A DNA stretch of 64,000 bases from Ptychodera flava. Lineage: Eukaryota > Hemichordata > Enteropneusta > Ptychoderidae. Shown here in pieces: positions 1-10,317 of this stretch. Made by a program: the position numbers and the translations under genes. The stretch is from NCBI RefSeq assembly GCF_041260155.1, contig NC_091933.1, positions 7,156,501 to 7,220,500 on the forward strand, read 5' to 3'. Position 1 is the first letter of the stretch. Each line of letters opens with the position of its first letter. The notes under the pieces were generated by a model. It was not told where the DNA came from, did no database searches, and saw only the letters and a list, made by a program, of their open reading frames with translations.

Positions 1-429
1 GCACTGTACCCCTACCACAAGTTACACAAAGCCTGATAGGATTCGAATCAATCAGTGGCACAGTGAAGTGGTAAATTTGCTGTCTGGCACGAGTTGTACT
101 GTGAGGCTCGCTTCCACGCGGTAGACTCTATGCAGTGACAACGTCTAAATATCTGGGGTGGACGGACTGATCAAAGAAATCGAATATCCAGGTTAATTAA
201 CCCGTATACGCATGTACACTCACGTGGCAAAGGCAATCCGGTATGAAAACTGTTTATTCGAACACTCAGATCTTTTTTTTTTCAAAAGTGAAGATTCTGA
301 GATTGATTTGTTCACTACTCAATTCTCTTCGACACTGTTTTCCAGCAGCTTCGCAAAGCCCATCGACAGAAAATTGCTGCACAAAATTATGCGTAGAACA
401 TGAGATTTCCGTAATCTCACCGACTTTTA

Positions 430-538
430 GCGGGAAATTTCAGTGGGAAGTTGACGCATTTTATCTCAAACGACTGCCTATTTATCTTGGGTGGTGACTA
501 TTAAAAGCACGTTTACATCACCCATTGGCTGAATGACA
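430..538 (+). other. Highly conserved block shared by both duplicate copies
   Basis: About 106 nt that differ from 12533-12640 at only about three positions, with 67 nt identical in a row, while flanks differ by many substitutions and indels. The plus strand reads an open frame ending WEVDAFYLKRLPIYLGW then TGA at the same place in both copies, but the similarity continues past the stop codon. I do not recognise the peptide. It could be the end of a small coding exon, a regulatory element, or a recent gene-conversion tract. Confidence 0.5.
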
Positions 539-841
539 ATGTCAAACCAACTGATCGATCATCTCATCAGGATCGCCGACCATTAACATATTTTTCCTCT
601 TAATATCTCAGACAGCAAAACCGTAGTGGAATCAACAGAGCGCAAAAGGGCAAATTCTACGACGGTATTCAGATTCATGGGCTAACTTTTGAACTATACG
701 CGTTCCCCATTGATAATGTCTGTACAAAATTTACGTTACATCGGAAAGCAGAAGCAACGATTTAAAATGTGATACGAATCCTTTTTTCAAAACATCGCGT
801 GCAACATGAAGTTTTCGACAGCATTATTTCACCTCTCACCT

Positions 842-1029
842 GGGCTGTCGACAGTCCCTCGTGCCTTCTTTGACCGTAGTCACTTTATTAAAGTGCGGTA
901 GCAATCCAACGTAGGCGATCGAGCGCCGAAGGCGCGAGGCCGAGTGCCGAAGGCGCGAGATCGAGTGCCAAATACCGGAAGCTACGCCAATACGCGAGAC
1001 CAAGTGGTACTAGCGACTGGCGAGAGTCT
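842..1029. mobile_element. 188-bp insertion with 11-bp direct repeats
   Basis: The 11-mer ACCTCTCACCT occurs at 831-841 and again at 1030-1040, and copy B (around 12945) lacks the intervening sequence. This is the pattern of a short retroposon or MITE with target-site duplication. The insert opens with a small hairpin (GGGCTGTCGACAGTCCC) and contains a degenerate GC-rich direct repeat built on GAGYGCCGAAGGCGCGAG at about 920-985. No poly(A) or tRNA box was recognised, so the class is unknown. Confidence 0.45.
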
Positions 1030-1509
1030 ACCTCTCACCTAGTCTTGCCGACAACATTTAATTCTTCCCCATACCTCTTTTTTGTTTGGGAGCACTGAAT
1101 CATCTTTTGGTCTGAATCAGATACCTTCCCCTTCCCTCTCATGTGTATTATTAATGAACATTTGTCATTGTTGAAAAAATGTTGCGAACATGACTTTGAC
1201 CGGTGCATATACAAAAGGATTTTCAAAGCGTCCTCTTGTTTCCGAAACTTTCCGTAGACGTTTGTAAGAATGGCGCCGTTCGTAAGCGTAACGTCGAAAA
1301 CATGATCACCACGCAAAATAGCTGACCAAACTCCCTTGCCAGACACACCATACCAGAAATGTACTATCTTAATAAATGTTTCACATATTTCAGATTAATT
1401 GCACAGGAAGTTATTTCACCTATATATCATTTCGGTTATTGTTCATTGTAAAACGTTGATTTATTCCCCTCGTCGACACGTATGTGTCACCTAGTTACAC
1501 CAATTTTTG

Positions 1510-1830
1510 GGATTAAGGTACGACATAGAGAGACAAATAGAAAGATTTAAGCTGTTGTTAAAACTTTCAACAAGAAACCTTTAAAACGTTCCCTTTTGAA
1601 AAAAGATAAAAATCAGAGGTCTCCTTTTTGGGAAACTTTGGTACTAGGAAAACAAAGTCTCCTATATGTACCGAAATTTGAAGTTCAAAATTAAAACTCC
1701 ATAGATTTTTTCCCATTTTCACAAAAACAAAGCCCGTGGAAACGTTAATTACTCCATGAACTTCAAAATGGCCCCTTACAAGAAGAAGACCAAATTTATA
1801 ATTGAAGAAGTTCTAGATTCCGAATATTAA
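1510..1830 (+). repeat. Dispersed repeat family R1, copy in duplicate A
   Basis: Shares a run of motifs (GAAATTGA-like start, ACTTTC-AAGAAA, TTTCGAAATCAAGA-like, TTGGTACTAGGAAAACAAA, then a CTCCATAG/TCTATGGA block) with 13435-13790, 20405-20950 and, inverted, 21605-21885. The A and B copies belong to the segmental duplication, but the two copies bracketing ninjurin 1 exon 2 show that this is an independent dispersed family. No coding capacity. Confidence 0.6.
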
Positions 1831-2126
1831 TGACTGAGGAGCATATAGATTGAATAAAATTCTGACCAAAATTGATTCACGTAAATGTACTTATACTGAA
1901 GGACGTGCATGCCGCAGTACTGTTTTTAACTACTAACCGGAACTTGTTGCGCTAGTTTTAATACAATTAATAATTAGCAGTATCCCCACTGCAATATGGC
2001 CACCTCCATGCCAATGTGTAAAGAGCACTCAATGAACACAAACTAAAAATCCCGGTGGGCTTGCATAGGGTGTATATGGCGCGTAATCCATGCCAAAATT
2101 AATACCTTACATTTTGAGCCAAACTT

Positions 2127-2520
2127 CATTCAACTCTCGCTCAGTGCGACCCAACTGTGGCCACCTTCATTCAACTCTCGCTCAGTGCGACCCAACTGTG
2201 GCCACCTTCATTCGGCTCTCGCTCAATGCGATTCAACTCTCGCTCAGTGCGACCCAACTGTGGCCACCTTCATTCGGCTCTCGCTCAGTGCGACCCAACT
2301 GTGGCCACCTTCATTCGGCTCTCGCTCAGTGTGACCCAACTGTGGCCACCTTCATTCGGCTCTCGCTCAATGCGATTCAACTCTCGCTCAGTGCGACCCA
2401 ACTGTGGCCACCTTCATTCGGCTCTCGCTCAATGCGATTCAACTCTCGCTCAGTGCGACCCAACTGTGGCCACCTTCATTCGGCTCTCGCTCAGTGCGAC
2501 CCAACTGTGGCCACCTTCAT
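2127..2520 (+). repeat. 41-bp subterminal tandem repeat, left array
   Basis: Unit CTCTCGCTCAGTGCGACCCA followed by ACTGTGGCCACCTTCATTCGG (41 bp), mixed with a 21-bp short form ending GCGATTCAA. Because 41 is not a multiple of three, the array stays open in several frames and gives long low-complexity ORFs on both strands that should not be taken as genes. Confidence 0.9.
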
Positions 2521-3083
2521 AGACCACTTTCCCGGAAGTAGATTTCAAAACGAGACTACGCGCACCGGGGTGTTCCGGTGTATGTGCTGCTGTGGTCTGA
2601 AGCGGAAAAAACCTGCTTCTCGGAGGAGGGAGTTGGAGGAAAAAAAGTTTCGACTTTTCAAAAATCAAATATAATCATGTCAAAATATAAGGCTGACATA
2701 CGGTCATTTTCATCATAAACGCCAAAGAATATTACATAGATTCTATCACTACGAGTGTTCAACGCTATGAAAGCCTGCAAGTTGCATGGAACAAGTCACA
2801 CTGACGAACAACTACTTGCCCCCTACTTGCCCAGCGCTTACGATCAAGAATTGGTGCAGATTGCATGACAAATGTATTTCATCAAATAATACAAATACGT
2901 AATGCCTAATATATATTTATTTTAATTAAATTGGCAGTATTTGTCCGTAGGAACTTGTCAGTATCATGTATAGTAGACTAAGAATTTACCGTCGATCGAA
3001 CACCCCAGCGTACGTCGTATATTGATGTAAATACCCTGCGCGCGCATCTAAAAACCGCGATCTTCCACTTCCGGAAAGTGGTC
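2521..3083. mobile_element. Nested MITE-like element inside the 41-bp array
   Basis: The array is broken by a segment whose ends are inverted: TAGACCACTTTCCCGGAAGTAG at the left and CTTCCGGAAAGTGGTCTA at the right, each bordered by TA. After it the array resumes in the same orientation. This fits a Tc1/mariner-type non-autonomous element of about 560 bp. The interior is AT-rich and has no coding potential. Confidence 0.6.
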
Positions 3084-3210
3084 TATTCGGCTCTCGCTCA
3101 GTGCGACCCAACTGTGGCCGACTTCATTCGGCTCTCGCTCAGTGCGACCCAACTGTGGCCGACTTCATTCGGCTCTCGCTCAGTGCGACCCAACTGTGGC
3201 CAACTTCATT
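3084..3210 (+). repeat. 41-bp repeat, continuation of left array
   Basis: Three more units of the 41-bp repeat, with the variant GGCCGACTTCATT in place of GGCCACCTTCATT. The sequence then passes into the subterminal segment that mirrors 4450-4515. Confidence 0.85.
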
Positions 3211-3666
3211 TAACTATCGCCCAATTCCATCCAATATTGTCGCCAACCTATCCAACTTTCACGAAACTCAATGCGACTCGTAACTTCGGAACAGCTTTCA
3301 AAGCAATATCTTTGGTACTATGATTCTATTATAATTAACAGACAATATTCATATCATTAAAAAATGGGTCATCTAATATTATGAAGTTTAAGGACATTTT
3401 GAATGAGAAGACTTACACAGTAGGCCTATAGTTGGTTAGGGAAATAGTACATTGAGAATAAAATTACTGTAAAGGGAGAAGAATCAAAAAAATCAAAACA
3501 GAATTAGAAACTCTGTTAAATACAACGGGTATGGGAAGAATGACATCATTTTATTCTTAGACTAATAATCGGTATTAAATATTTAAGCAATAAAGCACAC
3601 CCAGCAACGGTATACATCGAGATTTTGACCAATTCACGACATATGCACGAGTGATAGCGAGAGCAT

Positions 3667-3668
3667 AA

Positions 3669-3722
<54 letters not shown>
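3667..3722. repeat. (TAA)n microsatellite
   Basis: About 18 uninterrupted TAA triplets inside the 2073-4938 element. Confidence 0.95.
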
Positions 3723-4534
3723 TTTGTTTGCTTGTAAATGGAGAATTTACATCACATTTGTGGTAATAAAAATGTAATACAAAAATAAGTTAAATTTTTT
3801 CTAAAAGGGATCTAGTCGAAATTGAGCGGTATACCGTCGCTTGGTTTAATGTATTGCTATTGGAAACAATATTTGCGCGAACGAACTCCTAATCCATTGA
3901 AGACAACAGAATTATTTATATAGCTAGACGACGTGATAACAAGAACTTTGTTGGAACTGTAAATCTGGACTTCCGCAACAGACTTTTGGGTTGAATATTT
4001 GGATCCCCCAGGACAATGACAGAAAACATATGAATATATTAATGACGTCATGTGACGTCACTATGATGCCCTGTGACGTCTCGTGTAGTATGGCAAAGTT
4101 GGTCACTTTAATGATGGGTTGGCTGCCATGAACCACATTCTGGCACGGTCAATTTGAAGTAAAATCAGAGTCGATAACATAACATAGAATCACCTTCACA
4201 TAAGTAAAGTAAATGCGATGGACTCTAAATCACGTGTGATTTGTTTCAACTCAAAAGTGTCTTCATTTGAATCGCATGCTGTGGCGCCCATTTCAAAAAT
4301 GGTTCGCCCCAACCAAGCCCCCCCAAACACGGAATATCCCCGACACGAATGCGTTCAGCTCAAAAAGCAAGACGAATGCAGAGTCATCAAATGAGTTGAG
4401 CTTCAAAGGTAATCTAGGGAGCATGATTCAAACGAGTCGCGGCGGAAAGCGAATGCATTACACGAGTCGCATTGAGTTTCGTGAAAGTTGGATAGGTTGG
4501 CGACAATATTGGATGGAATTGGGCGATAGTTAAA

Positions 4535-4895
4535 TGAAGTTGGCCACAGTTGGGTCGCACTGAGCGAGAGCCGAATGAAGGTGGCCACAGTTGGGTCGCA
4601 CTGAGCGAGAGCCGAATGAAGGTGGCCACAGTTGGGTCGCACTGAGCGAGAGTTGAATCGCACTGAGCGAGAGCCGAATGAAGGTGGCCACAGTTGGGTC
4701 GCACTGAGCGAGAGCCGAATGAAGGTGGCCACAGTTGGGTCGCACTGAGCGAGAGTTGAATCGCATTGAGCGAGAGCCGAATGAAGGTGGCCACAGTTGG
4801 GTCGCACTGAGCGAGAGTTGAATCGCATTGAGCGAGAGCCGAATGAAGGTGGCCACAGTTGGGTCGCACTGAGCGAGAGTTGAATGAAGTTTGGC
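4535..4895 (-). repeat. 41-bp subterminal tandem repeat, right array (inverted)
   Basis: Same 41-bp and 21-bp units as 2127-2520 but on the minus strand, so the two arrays face each other and could fold into a long hairpin. ORFs on the minus strand here are by-products of the repeat. Confidence 0.9.
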
Positions 4896-4938
4896 TCAAA
4901 ATGTAAGGTATTAATTTTGGCATGGATTACGCGCCATA

Positions 4939-6243
4939 GGGTGCATGTAACGGAAACTTCATCGAAAGAAAACGCTGTCATCCATTGGAACACAAGATTG
5001 TGAATTCCCGCCACTAGAATAAATGCATTCTGTATCTTATCGGTAATATGGCAATTTTGCTTTGAATTGGCGGGCAAATATAACATGTAGTGAAAGTGGT
5101 ATAATGTCTGTATTTTAGAAATCATCTCAGTAAAATGCTATTTTCTTGTATGGGTAGAATTCAAAGAATGTTTGAGAAAATTGCACAATCGTTTTAAAGT
5201 CAATTAAATCTAATATACAATATTCCCTGGAAATCGTCACACCTTTGACCAGAGTTGTGTTAAGGTTAACCTGTGATGAAGCCGAAGGGACTTCAAAGAA
5301 AATGTGTCATAAGTTGCAGCTGTTTGATGATCACGGGATTTTAGGTTTAGCTACATGGATACGACTCCGATTACGAGCTGGTACCACGATATCCGTGAAT
5401 TTGAACCAATGCCTCTCGGAATTGCGAAACGGCTAGAGGTTTGTTGACAAGCTGGCCGCCGACAATCTGGTTTAGTTCCCAGGGTTTAGTTGTCAGGTTT
5501 TTCGATTCTATCAAGTACCTACATCGTGATGTGTTTTATTTCCTGATCTTGAAGACAGTCGTGACTCTTAGAAAATAAAATGACCAGGCACACTAAATTG
5601 ACTGTGGATTTCTCAGAACCATGTTATCCGGAAAGAGAATTTGGAGTCGTGCTCGGCCGTGCTCCTGCAGGCGTGGGTGACGTGTACTTTTGCATGCCGC
5701 GGTAGTTCTGGAACAATCTCAAAACCAGAGGGACGTCGGTTCTTGGGTGACAGTTTTGTAGAGGAAAGAATAATATATGGTTTGTTTGCCCTGACATGTG
5801 TTTTGAATAAACGGCGCCCTTTCTGTCAGTATTGTTGATGATAAAGATACCAAACTTTCGCATGTTCACAAAACACACTGAGACGCATAAACTGTAAGAT
5901 ATGAAAGATTATTATGTTGAGTCAGATTTGCGACAGTATAATGCTATTGTCACGGTCAGCAAATTAACACTGATAGAAAATTCATGTGACTTAAATACGA
6001 CGATTTCTACTTTATACACCTCATGTGTACACATCTTTCCATGCACGCACTGCTAAATTTACTTGCGGTCAACAGGCATGCTAGTCAGCGGGCGTGGCGT
6101 ACAGTGAACATTTTAATTACGTGCCCCGATACTGTTGGCTTCACTGTAATGGTAAGGCCCATCATATATTCCAATAAATTTGTCCTCACCTTCATGAATA
6201 ATAAAAGTACTCGTGTTTGGATGAGACTTTTGAGTCCCACTGC
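4939..6243. other. Duplicate A segment without recognisable gene
   Basis: Matches B 17725-19023. The stretch at 5560-5720 is strongly conserved with 18285-18450 (TCGTGACTCTTAGAAAATAAA, GACTGTGGATTTCTCAGAA and following). No ORF is shared in frame over a useful length, so I treat it as upstream or intergenic sequence of the ninjurin 1 locus duplicate. Confidence 0.5.
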
Positions 6244-6254
6244 ATGGTAATGAG
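6244..6254 (+). pseudogene. Damaged counterpart of ninjurin 1 first exon
   Basis: Aligns with 19024-19038. Copy B reads ATGGATGGTATTGAG then GTAAGT; copy A reads ATGGTAATGAG then GTCAGT. The four-base loss changes the splice phase from 0 to 2, and the donor is weakened. No ninjurin second exon follows anywhere between 6255 and 19023. This is inferred to be an orphaned first exon carried along by the duplication. Confidence 0.3.
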
Positions 6255-7017
6255 GTCAGTGTTGTTTTACGTATGGTTTTGCAGTTTACAAGTGCTACAG
6301 GTTTTTCCAGTTTGTGCTTTTGGTGCATTTTATTTGTGGAAATCATTTATCCCCACTGTGTTACAATGTATTCACGATTTTGGAGCGGTTAACTGACACA
6401 TAGTCCCTACCTCCTATGACTGACGCGACCTCAGCAAAACCATAGGTTGTATGGTGTTACATATTTGAGTAACCAATACACAACTTTACCGTCGACATTT
6501 ATGATAAACAGTAGGTTAATAATTGAGAAATTTGTATCGTGACCATGCCATTGTTCCATTCTCAGTTTTATGACCATTAGCACTTTGTAATGTAACAGAA
6601 TAAGTGATAGAACGCTAGTGTTTCAAGCGTATATTTATGACCATGGCGTGATTTAATCGCGATTTTTTAAAACAAGTCCGGATTTAGATTGACTGTGGTG
6701 GTTTTTCATATAACACCACTGCATGTAACTGACAAGCGTTCTGCGACACTTTCCGTATTCCATGAATGCAATTGTGTATTCCGTTGACATTGTGGGTCTT
6801 TATTCAGTAGTTCTAGGCCATTGGCCCAGCATACTTAACTTAGTTAGCATCAATATACAAAAAATTGACAGGAAAATAATAATTACAAACACTCAGAAAA
6901 ATTGATTATCATTTATCTCCTTTCTCACTTTCATAGCGTGAAAAGTGAAAGCGGCTAGACGTTGCATTATATTTCGATCATCAGATTTCATCAGAGAAAT
7001 AAATTTTCTTTCTAAGC

Positions 7018-7478
7018 TTAGTTCATAACACTTCTTTGGATAGCGGTTTTCTGGCATTTTAAAAGTTTACACCAATATTTAACACATTTTTTGGCTGTAT
7101 ACAAGTAAACTGGAAATCTGCCACACTCTCCCAACACTGCAACATTTGGGGTATTACCTGAAACACCAAGAAAACTCTTACATGCCGAATACTGGATTCT
7201 TTCAAGATAATCATATTTTGCATAACCCATACTTCTGATCCATAGGTCAGTATTGGCAACACCATTGAATCAAAAATCTTGAAAAAAGTATCATATGTAA
7301 AACGACCTGTCTTGTTACTCGCTCTAATAGTACCCATTAGTACTTTTCTTGCTTGTTGTGCAAGTGTTTTTGTGGACATTGTCCACTGCAACCTACAGGA
7401 AAACAGAATATCCAAATACTTATAATACGACACAACGTTAACTTTTTCTCCATTAAAGAAAAAGAAATATTGTTTTCT
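7018..7478 (-). pseudogene. Reverse transcriptase C-terminal part (LINE)
   Basis: The minus strand reads NGEKVNVVSYYKYLDILFS, LQWTMSTKTLAQQARKVL and FDSMVLPILTYGSEVW, then shifts frame near 7229 and continues YLERIQYSACKSFLGVSGN, GECGRFPVYLY and KCVKYWCKLL. This is the thumb/connection region that follows the catalytic domain in Jockey/CR1/I-like LINE proteins: YKYLG-like box, ILTYG.E.W box and FLGV motif. The frameshift and downstream stops make it non-functional. It is the 3' segment of the twin-primed insertion, in the orientation of original integration. Confidence 0.8.
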
Positions 7479-8671
7479 GAGAAAATTTAGAAATAACAGT
7501 GGCGAAACAGAATTGAAATTGTATAAAGATGCCAGAAATGAATTTAGAAATGTTTGTCGAAACAAAAGACGTTCTTTTTTAAATGAACAAAAGGCAAAAT
7601 TGTCCATTCTTGCTTTCACAGATTCGAAACAGTTTGGGCTTCTGTAAGGCGCTGTATGTCTGTGCGTCGAGTCCAAAATGACATCCATCCCGATGTATTT
7701 TACGATTATTTCAACAATTTATTTCAAAGTAATGTATCTGTTAACGATGACTTTTCCCTTTCTGATGAACTAGATAGTATGATAAGCTCTGTAGATGACA
7801 TTGTAAACCACGAATCAGAGTTAAATTGGGACTTCTTAAATAGTCCTATTACAAATGATGAAATTGAAAGGGCTATCAAAAAATTGAAAAATGGCAAATA
7901 GCTGGTCCTGACTTGCTGTTGGGAGAATTTTTTAAATCCACAAGTCATTTTTTGACACCATATTTGAATATCCTTTTCAATAGACTATTTGATGCTGGTA
8001 TCTTCCCAAAAGATTGGTCTAAGGCAATCATTGTACCTCTTCATAAAAGTGGTTCATCTAACTCTCCTGACAATTACAGAGGGATTTCTTTATTCAGCAT
8101 TTTTAGCAAGATTTTCACTTCGATTTTGAATAATCGTCTTACATTTTGGCCAGATGCACTTGAAAAAATCGATGAAACACAAGCAGGTTTTCGACATGGG
8201 TATTCAACAGTAGATAACATTTTTATTTTGCAGTCAGTCATCCAAAATATTTATCGAGGAAACGTGGTAAGTTTTATTGTGCCTTTGTTGATTTTGCATT
8301 TGACACTGTTGAACGTCAGAGACTTTGGTTCATACTTTGAAAGGTGGTATTAATGGAAAAATGTTTAAAATTTTGAATGCCATCTATAATGACGTTAAAT
8401 CTTGTGTGAGAATCAATTGTAATTTTACTGAATATTTCAACTGCCCGGTCGGAGTTCGACAGGGATGTATGCTCAGCCCATTTCTGTTTTCCTTTTTCAT
8501 AAATGAATTGACACATGATGTACAGAATAGTGGTCAGCGTGGTATACAACTTTCTCCTGCTTTAACTGAAATATTATGTTTATTATTCGCAGATGACGTT
8601 GTACTTTTTTCTGACACTGTAATTGGTCTGCAGCGCCTTTTGAATTCTTTGCATTCCTATTGTAAAACATA
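7479..8671 (+). pseudogene. Reverse transcriptase N-terminal and catalytic part (LINE, inverted segment)
   Basis: Plus-strand frames give FTDSKQFWASVRR (after a one-base loss near 7632), the linker FYDYFNNLFQSN, ITNDEIERAIKKLKNGK, then a shift at 7897 into FPKDWSKAIIVPLHKSG and NYRGISLFSIFSKIF, ETQAGFRHGYSTVDNIFILQ, a damaged motif A (FVDFAFDTVERQRLW, two residues short of the usual FVDFKKAFDTV), GVRQGCMLSPFLFSFFINEL and the FADDVVLFSDT box. Motif order is that of LINE reverse transcriptases. At least three frameshifts are visible. The frame is cut at CKT by the element at 8672 and resumes at 9952. Confidence 0.85.
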
Positions 8672-9951
8672 GGGCCAAAGTCCCTGAAGCTACTATAGAC
8701 ATGGATACAAAATTAAGTATTTCCTGACTATATGAAATTATCTCACTAAGGTCATCCCAGGGACCTGTAAACCAAATATTAAAGCCGTCTGACCAGCTGT
8801 TTTGAAAGAACAAGCAACTCAACAGTTGACAGAGCTCTGCTGTGTTATGTAGAGAATAACCTTTTGTGACACATGTATTGATGAAGAAGGTGGATATCTT
8901 TGATTATAAACATTGTAAGTGAGTTCTGTTGAATAAGTTGACACTGTACATGCTCAGAGAAAGCACACTGAAGAGACAAATGTTTGAAACTTTTTTAAGA
9001 AGTTCAAGGTCATCAAAAGCATTGTGACTTTCATTGCACTGTTTACACAGATTGCATAATTGCTATAAATAGCACATGAGGAATCTTACAGCCCAGCTTT
9101 ACCATAAAAACCCTATCACTTTGACCACTCTTTTAATTGACCACTCTATTTTTTTCCTCAAAAAGTAATTTTATTTTATCCTTACCAAGTCAACCATAAA
9201 TGGAAATTAGGACTTTCTCTATCTCTATCTCTATTGACTATTTTGAGCAATTTCTTTTAGATAACATACACGGCACAATAAATGACGGTTCAGAATATGT
9301 CAAAGTTGGGATTCAGGAAAGTTGCCTTTACATGTTTTAATCCTCCAAGATGGTAAGCATTTCACTATGAATTGTCAAAAAAAGTTGAACTTTCTGATAA
9401 TTCTACACTAAAATTATTTTGGCTTTGATGATTTCCTAATTAATTCAATTATTTAAAATCATATTAATTACTTTTTTCAGGGTGAATTGATAGGGTTTAT
9501 ACAGTACAAGAATTACATACAATGTAAGTCAAATTTTGACCAAAAATGACAAAAAAATTCCTTAAAAATACACATTTGCATATTTCATCACAATTTGAAC
9601 AAATCTAAGTTGGGTTACCCCTAGGGACCTGTATACCAAATAACAAAGCTGTCTGACCAGCGGTTATGAAGAAGAAGATTTTTTACCAAAAACACCTTTT
9701 TTAAAATTAATTTGCCTATTTTCAACAATATCAAAAAATTAAAAAAAAATTTCTCAAATCATATTTTTCATCTACACAACAAATATCAAATCAGTAAGTA
9801 CTGTGGTTCTCAAGATATTTGAGTGGACGGACGCCTCACAAACGGACATACATAAATACATACATACATACAGACAGACAGACAGACTGACGACGGACGC
9901 CGGACGGATACCCATCCCAATAGCTTCTATACACTATAGTCTATAGTAGCT
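8672..9951. mobile_element. 1.28-kb element nested in the LINE, with short inverted repeat and (GACA) tail
   Basis: Splits the reverse transcriptase reading frame between CKT and WKMTVNLQKTKVVV. AGCTACTATAGAC at 8688-8700 is the reverse complement of 9939-9951. The right end carries GACAGACAGACAGACTGACGACGGACGCCGGACGG, a tail type common in invertebrate repeats. Two internal copies of a ~60-bp block (GGGACCTGTAWACCAAATA..AAAGC.GTCTGACCAGC) lie at 8759-8815 and 9624-9680. No ORF of note. Short imperfect flanks (AAAACAT and AAAAAT) may be a target duplication. Confidence 0.65.
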
Positions 9952-10028
9952 AAAAATGGAAAATGACGGTAAACTTACAGAAGACCAAAGTCGTTGTATT
10001 TAAAGCTGGTGGTTACCTTGCAAAAACA
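9952..10028 (+). pseudogene. Reverse transcriptase continuation after nested insertion
   Basis: Reads WKMTVNLQKTKVVVFKAGG then YLAKTE and ends exactly at the 20-bp target duplication. It is the segment that normally follows the ADD box in this LINE type. The matching next residues are on the minus strand at about 7478. Confidence 0.8.
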
Positions 10029-10317
10029 GAATGCAATTGTGTATTCCGGCAACGAAGCAAAGCCGTTTGACCACAATTTTATGTTACCATTCAGTACCAA
10101 TTAAGTATCTTTTCATGCAGTTATACGTATATATGCAATACCGTTTCCGATACGCCCTCAGTCTGCATAATTGTCCTAGGAGAACAGGGAAATTGTGTAA
10201 ATAACTGCCATGTACGGGAGATAAAGTAAAAAGTTACATCGACTAGACGCAGGGTGAAATGTATAAAAAACCCCCAAAAAACACTAGGACAAGGTCTTCC
10301 AGGAATCGAAAGAGCCA

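Larger units (their letters stand above)
2073..4938. mobile_element. 2.9-kb DNA transposon-like element with array-bearing inverted ends
   Basis: The ends are inverted: ATGGCGCGTAATCCATGCC at the left reappears as its reverse complement at about 4919-4937, and the next 40 bases (AAAATTAATACCTTACATTTTGAGCCAAACTT) also mirror. Flanks carry CATAGGGTG at 2064-2072 and 4935-4943, equally readable as a 9-bp duplication AGGGTGYAT. Copy B has the uninterrupted site near 17722. Inside both ends are arrays of a 41-bp repeat in opposite orientation, and about 3225-3290 mirrors 4450-4515. I see no transposase, so it is probably non-autonomous. Class uncertain; the 8-9 bp duplication fits hAT, Mutator or related groups. 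Confidence 0.65.
6784..10028 (-). mobile_element. Non-LTR retrotransposon insertion with twin-priming 5' inversion
   Basis: The 20-mer GAATGCAATTGTGTATTCCG is present at 6764-6783 and 10029-10048 and once, diverged, at the empty site in copy B (about 19573-19600). Between them the 3' half of a reverse transcriptase gene lies on the minus strand (7478 down to 6784, with TTTATT, the reverse complement of AATAAA, at 6799-6804 near the 3' end). The 5' half lies on the plus strand from about 7479 to 10028. The plus part stops after the peptide VVVFKAGGYLAKTE and the minus part begins at KQYFFFFNGEKVNV, so the halves adjoin in the parent element with almost no loss. This is the expected product of twin priming. 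The plus half is interrupted by a second element at 8672-9951. Confidence 0.9.
1..10317. repeat. Segmental duplication, copy A
   Basis: Alignable by eye to about 12140-19852 (copy B). Examples: 430-538 with 12533-12640, 1021-1100 with 12951-13010, 1408-1470 with 13340-13400, 5560-5720 with 18285-18450, 6113-6330 with 18890-19110, and 10040-10317 with 19590-19852. Similarity is patchy, with islands near identity separated by diverged sequence and indels. Copy A is probably cut by the left window edge. It contains insertions missing from B at 842-1029, about 2073-4938 and 6784-10028. The only gene-like content outside these insertions is a damaged counterpart of ninjurin 1 exon 1 at 6244. Orientation and order match copy B, so this is a direct tandem duplication. 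Confidence 0.85.

Noticed and set aside
2127..2520. CRISPR-like array
   Set aside because: Units are contiguous without unique spacers, and the genome is animal.
2090..4923. Long ORFs (up to 240 codons) on both strands through the 41-bp arrays
   Set aside because: A 41-bp repeat without stops is open in all three frames in turn. The translations are repetitions of the same DNA unit and are not proteins.
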